Assembly (NCBI GenBank): GCA_946056785.1 | Contig: CAMGKS010000039.1 | Coordinates: 1 to 9,924, forward strand | Length of the DNA stretch: 9,924 nucleotides | Reading direction: 5' to 3' | DNA from: an uncultured Clostridia bacterium | GTDB taxonomy: Bacteria > Bacillota > Clostridia > Christensenellales > CAG-917 | Shown: positions 7,207 to 9,924 of the stretch, in pieces | How the letters are laid out: the number at the start of each line of letters is the position of its first letter | How positions within the stretch are numbered: position 1 is the stretch's first letter | Position numbers and translations under genes: made by a program | The notes under the pieces: model-generated | Databases searched by the model: none | The model's input: the letters and a program-made list of their open reading frames with translations, nothing else | What the model was told of the DNA's origin: nothing

Positions 7207-7741
7207 ACACCTCTTTTGCTAATATGCAAACGTCGGGCAGGTTGCGGAATTTTTCGGCATAATCGAGTCCGTATCCTACTACAAAGCAATCAGGAATTTC
7301 GAAGCCGACGTAATCTCCTTTAAGTTCCACCTTACGTCTCGAAGGCTTGTCGAGTAGAGAACAGAGCTTTACCGATTTAGGATTTCTTGCCTGCAACACT
7401 TTCATAAGATACGTCAAAGTGATTCCGGTATCTATGATATCTTCAACGATAAGGACGTTTTTGCCGTCGATAGGTTCGGTCAAGTCTTTTATCATTTTAA
7501 CTTCGCCCGACGAGCTTGTGCCTGCTCCGTAACTTGAAAGCGACATAAAATCTAATTCGACGTTATAGCCTTTAAGATTCTTGAAAAGGTCGGCTAAAAA
7601 TATCGAAGCCCCTCGCAATATACCGACTACCAGAATAGGTTCACCGTTATAATCTTTTGATATTTGTTCTGCCATTTCTTTGGCACGAGCTTCAATTTGT
7701 TCGCCTGAGATTAAAACCTTTTCAATTTCCTTACCGTACAT
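7196..7741 (-). CDS. hpt: Hypoxanthine phosphoribosyltransferase
   Basis: Purine salvage enzyme that joins hypoxanthine (and usually guanine) to PRPP, giving IMP or GMP and pyrophosphate in the cytoplasm. The 181-residue product is of normal family length. Visible motifs are LVVGILRGA (37-45), the mobile-loop SSYG (69-72), the PRPP-binding VLIVEDIIDTG (96-106), the LLDKPSRR segment (129-136) and the base-pocket FVVGYGLDYAEKFRNLP (153-169). The start is clear: AAAAGGAG (7755-7748) lies six nt before the ATG. The gene overlaps the tilS end by 11 bp and the cca start by 11 bp. The tilS-hpt pairing is classic for Firmicutes; in Bacillus subtilis the two proteins are reported to act together on ftsH transcription. 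No ftsH follows here within the window. Confidence 0.96.
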   Translation of the reverse strand: MYGKEIEKVLISGEQIEARAKEMAEQISKDYNGEPILVVGILRGASIFLADLFKNLKGYNVELDFMSLSSYGAGTSSSGEVKMIKDLTEPIDGKNVLIVEDIIDTGITLTYLMKVLQARNPKSVKLCSLLDKPSRRKVELKGDYVGFEIPDCFVVGYGLDYAEKFRNLPDVCILAKEVYEN

Positions 7742-9020
7742 TGTTTTCTCCTTTTACCGATAATACAGTTTTTGTATTTTCGTCGATTTTTATTTTGTCG
7801 GAAATTTCGACGCCGACTATTAAAAGTATATCATTTTCGTTGGCAATTACAAGCAAATTATCACGAAGTCGGAGCGGAATTTTTTTATCCGTTAAAAAGT
7901 CGCCGAGATTTTTCGTGCCGCCTCCGAATTTAGTGAATTTGTCGCCGTCTTTTCGATAACGCAAGACAGCGGTTTTCGGAATTTTATCCCAATCGCATTT
8001 TAAGCCGTCTGCCTTTTCGTCGACTTTCGACAATTTGAAAAGTCTGCCGAATTCAGAATCGGCGAATATATTCGATAACGGCAAAAAGAGAGATTCTTTA
8101 TCTCTTTTTTTCTCGAATGCCAAACCGTCCGATTCTTTATATACCGTTATGCCGAACGGCATATCGAGGCGTTTTCCGTTTAAGTCTGAAGCGAGATTCA
8201 ATATAAGTTCGAAATGGCGTTCTTCCACGTCCTGAATAACGCCTGATTTTTCAAAGCAAACGCCGATTTCTTTTTTGAAAAGATAAGGGTGTTTAAACGG
8301 CATTTTGATTTTGTAACCGCCGCTAATCGTTTTTATAGGTTCGTCTATAAGCGAACGCGCAAAATCTTCCGCTTCCGTTGCCGCTCTCGTCAGTCTTGTT
8401 ACGCTGTCGCAAAACTGCGGAAATTTTTTTTCGATTTTAGGAATGACGTTAAGTCTGAAATAATTTCTCGTAATATTATCGAATTCGTTCGTCTCATCGT
8501 TGCAGTGCGGTATATCGTTTTCGGATAAATATTCGGCCAGTTCGGTTTTCGAATAATTAAGTAAAGGTCGTATTAAAAAATTCTTTATGGGAGCAATGCC
8601 TTGCAAACCGTAAATTCCCGTGCCTCGGCAAATTCTGAGCAAGACGGTTTCCGCCTGATCGTTTTTATGATGAGCCGTTGCAACAAAGTCGCAGAAACCC
8701 TTTTTTATTTCGTCTGAAAAGATAGCGTGCCGCAATTCCCGTGCCGCAAGCTCTAACGATATGCGTTTTTCCTTTGCGTATTCCGGAGCATTTACGCAAA
8801 AGCCCTTAAATTCTATTCCGTGTTTTTTGCAGAAATCTTCGACAAACTTGCTGTCGCTTACGCTTGCTTCGCCTCTTATTCCATGCTCGACGTTAATGAC
8901 GTAAAAGCTACCTTTAAATTCCGTTTTGAACAGCCATAAAAGAGCCATACTGTCTGTTCCGCCGCTGACGGCGAGAGCGATTTTTTTATTTTCCGCAATT
9001 TCAGGTAATTTAAGTTTCAT
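7731..9020 (-). CDS. tilS: tRNA(Ile)-lysidine synthetase
   Basis: Converts the wobble cytidine of the CAU-anticodon tRNA-Ile to lysidine using ATP and lysine, so that the tRNA reads AUA; an essential step in most bacteria. The N-type PP-loop ATPase is clear: SGGTDS (19-24 from this start), EHGIRG (45-50), ELAARELRH, TAHHKNDQAET (115-125), RGTGIYGLQGI (132-142) and the NEFDNITRNYFR segment. The C-terminal tRNA-binding domain shows RYRKDGDKFTKFGGGTKNLGDF and KKIPLRLRDNLLVI, so the gene is full length. Two in-frame ATGs are possible, at 9020 and at 9038 (six residues longer), and neither has a Shine-Dalgarno sequence. I prefer 9020 because a candidate promoter (9027-9054) would start transcription at about that base. 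It is the first gene of the operon with hpt, cca, rmuC and the PHP gene. Confidence 0.93.
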   Translation of the reverse strand: MKLKLPEIAENKKIALAVSGGTDSMALLWLFKTEFKGSFYVINVEHGIRGEASVSDSKFVEDFCKKHGIEFKGFCVNAPEYAKEKRISLELAARELRHAIFSDEIKKGFCDFVATAHHKNDQAETVLLRICRGTGIYGLQGIAPIKNFLIRPLLNYSKTELAEYLSENDIPHCNDETNEFDNITRNYFRLNVIPKIEKKFPQFCDSVTRLTRAATEAEDFARSLIDEPIKTISGGYKIKMPFKHPYLFKKEIGVCFEKSGVIQDVEERHFELILNLASDLNGKRLDMPFGITVYKESDGLAFEKKRDKESLFLPLSNIFADSEFGRLFKLSKVDEKADGLKCDWDKIPKTAVLRYRKDGDKFTKFGGGTKNLGDFLTDKKIPLRLRDNLLVIANENDILLIVGVEISDKIKIDENTKTVLSVKGENNVR

Positions 9021-9026
9021 AAATTT

Positions 9027-9054
9027 ATTATATAACATAAATTTTTATTTTCAA
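9027..9054 (-). promoter_or_regulatory. Candidate sigma-A-type promoter of the tilS operon
   Basis: On the minus strand TTGAAA (9054-9049) and a perfect TATAAT (9032-9027) are separated by 16 bp. The -35 matches five of six consensus bases. Transcription would be expected to begin about seven bases on, near 9020, right at the second in-frame ATG of tilS. The surrounding sequence is very A/T-rich, so a chance match is possible, and a promoter further upstream in the gap is not excluded. Confidence 0.55.
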
Positions 9055-9093
9055 AACGGAAACAGGGTAAAAAGTGCGTCAACTCAAATTAAA

Positions 9094-9123
9094 AATATAA
9101 AGCACGGCAATATAAAGCACGAC
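9094..9123. repeat. 15-bp tandem duplication
   Basis: Copies AATATAAAGCACGGC (9094-9108) and AATATAAAGCACGAC (9109-9123) are directly adjacent and differ at one base. They lie about 75-105 bp upstream of the tilS start, in noncoding DNA. Replication slippage is the simplest origin. On the minus strand each copy contains TTTATATT, which is -10-like but has no good -35 partner. Confidence 0.75.
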
Positions 9124-9342
9124 AAAACCGTTTTAATTGAATTACGGTTTGTTCGGCTTTTCAAAATTAATTATCGGCTTAGTTCATTCGTTGTCGATCG
9201 TAATATGAATTTGAACACTGCGGACTAATTCGTTAAGCAGTAAATTTGTGAAAGATACGCAGATACTGTATGCGACGCTTTAACTAAAAATCTTAATTTC
9301 GGTAAATACCGTCAGAGTGTAAAGTGAGTATGAATTTACGCA

Positions 9343-9370
9343 TAATCATTCAGCGTTAATCATTCAGCTT
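9343..9370. repeat. 14-bp tandem duplication across the spoIIE stop codon
   Basis: Copies TAATCATTCAGCGT (9343-9356) and TAATCATTCAGCTT (9357-9370) are adjacent and differ at one base. The second copy includes the spoIIE stop codon (9366-9364). Because the stop lies inside the repeat unit, each copy carries the same TGA trinucleotide and the coding sequence is not extended. Confidence 0.75.
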
Positions 9371-9924
9371 GCGGTTCGCGCTATTCTGAAAGCGATTGCC
9401 GTGGCGTCGTCGTTTAAACCTTGACTTTGTGCCGCGTCCATAATTCTGTCGCAAAGAGCTTGCGGATTGAAAGATTTTTCATTGCATAATATTTCCGCCA
9501 ATTTTTCTTCGCCTACGGCGTCAACAATGCCGTCGGTCATCATAACTACAAGATCGTATGGCGACAGTTTAACCGTCTGCGTAGTGGGATTTATTCTATC
9601 GAGAATTCCTATCGGAAGAGCGTTCGAATCGATTTTTACCGGATTGCCGTTAGTCATAATAAAGGTAGGTGAGCTGCCGAGTTTTATTACGTCGAGAAAT
9701 CCGCTGTTTAAGTCTACAACGCCGATGTCTAAGGTTGAATAATCGTCTGCGTCTTTTAAAGTTAAAAGTCTGTTTACGAGGGGCAGAATAAGCTCGCTTT
9801 TAAGTCCCGCCTTATAAAAGTTTTCCACAAGCGTTATCGTGTCGCTACTTGCCGTATGTGCGGAAAAGCCTTGTCCCATTCCGTCGGATAAGGCGATCAT
9901 AATTTTGCCGCAATCGAGTTTAAC
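9364..9924 (-). CDS. spoIIE: Stage II sporulation protein E, C-terminal phosphatase domain (partial, 5' end outside window)
   Basis: SpoIIE dephosphorylates the anti-anti-sigma factor SpoIIAA, releasing sigma-F in the forespore, and also binds FtsZ at the asymmetric septum. Only the last 186 residues are visible, and the reading frame stays open to the window edge. An internal ATG at 9900 is not the start, because the preceding codons read VKLDCGKI directly into the conserved IALSDGMGQG motif. The PPM/PP2C-type phosphatase domain shows SDGMG (metal-binding Asp), AHTASSDTITLVE, YSTLDIGVVDLNSG, IKLGSSPTFI, LPIGILD, VVMMTDGIVDA (second metal site) and LNDDATAIAFRI (third acidic motif). The GSSPTFI and LPIGI blocks point to SpoIIE rather than RsbU- or RsbP-type phosphatases. 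The N-terminal membrane region expected for SpoIIE is not visible. The spoIIE-tilS-hpt order supports the call. Confidence 0.9.
   Translation of the reverse strand, partial: VKLDCGKIMIALSDGMGQGFSAHTASSDTITLVENFYKAGLKSELILPLVNRLLTLKDADDYSTLDIGVVDLNSGFLDVIKLGSSPTFIMTNGNPVKIDSNALPIGILDRINPTTQTVKLSPYDLVVMMTDGIVDAVGEEKLAEILCNEKSFNPQALCDRIMDAAQSQGLNDDATAIAFRIARTAS

Larger units (their letters stand above)
9021..9363. other. Intergenic region between spoIIE and tilS
   Basis: About 340 bp without a convincing gene. It holds the candidate tilS promoter (9027-9054), a 15-bp tandem duplication (9094-9123), a 7-bp inverted repeat (9125-9131 with 9144-9150, 12-nt loop) and most of a 14-bp tandem duplication at the spoIIE stop (9343-9370). 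The inverted repeat could form a weak terminator for spoIIE on the minus strand, but its U-run is only four bases and mostly inside the stem. I recognise no structured RNA here. Confidence 0.6.

Noticed and set aside
9364..9900. A complete 178-residue phosphatase starting at the ATG at 9900
   Set aside because: The reading frame continues upstream to the window edge with codons that match the conserved SpoIIE lead-in to the SDGMG motif, so the gene is truncated by the window.

Overview
The window looks like chromosomal DNA from a low-to-mid GC, Gram-positive, endospore-forming lineage, most likely a member of the Clostridia. The main evidence is the gene order spoIIE - tilS - hpt, a hallmark Firmicutes neighbourhood. 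It is supported by AGGAGG-type ribosome binding sites, a sigma-A-type promoter with a perfect -10, and a VanW-family cell-envelope protein. I cannot name a genus. Every convincing gene lies on the minus strand, so the biological reading direction is from 9924 down to 1.

Layout in transcription order: (1) 9924-9364, the C-terminal phosphatase domain of SpoIIE, cut by the window edge. (2) A gap of about 340 bp with two short tandem duplications and a candidate promoter for the next unit. (3) 9020-3706, a compact five-gene operon: tilS (tRNA-Ile lysidine synthetase), hpt (hypoxanthine phosphoribosyltransferase), cca (tRNA nucleotidyltransferase with HD domain), rmuC (membrane-anchored, nuclease-like DNA recombination protein) and a PHP-domain phosphoesterase. 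Its junctions are 11-bp, 11-bp and 4-bp overlaps and a 1-nt gap, so translation is probably coupled throughout. (4) A 427-bp gap with a weak terminator, dispersed repeats and a 32-bp tandem repeat. (5) 3278-1956, a secreted or membrane-anchored VanW/G5-like protein. (6) A 92-bp gap holding a strong promoter. (7) 1863-121, phosphoglucomutase PgcA, followed by a clear terminator hairpin at 47-74.

Functionally this is mostly housekeeping. TilS and CCA enzyme both mature tRNAs, Hpt salvages purines, RmuC and the PHP protein are nucleic-acid or nucleotide-processing enzymes, and PgcA links glycolysis to UDP-glucose and envelope synthesis. In Bacillus, hpt is followed by ftsH; here cca-rmuC-PHP takes that place.

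I see no mobile element, CRISPR array, tRNA, rRNA or defence system, and no convincing undescribed multi-gene system. The points most worth a second look are the possible leaderless start of tilS, the helically phased 32-bp repeat before the vanW gene, and the unexplained repeat-containing gap at 3358-3705.
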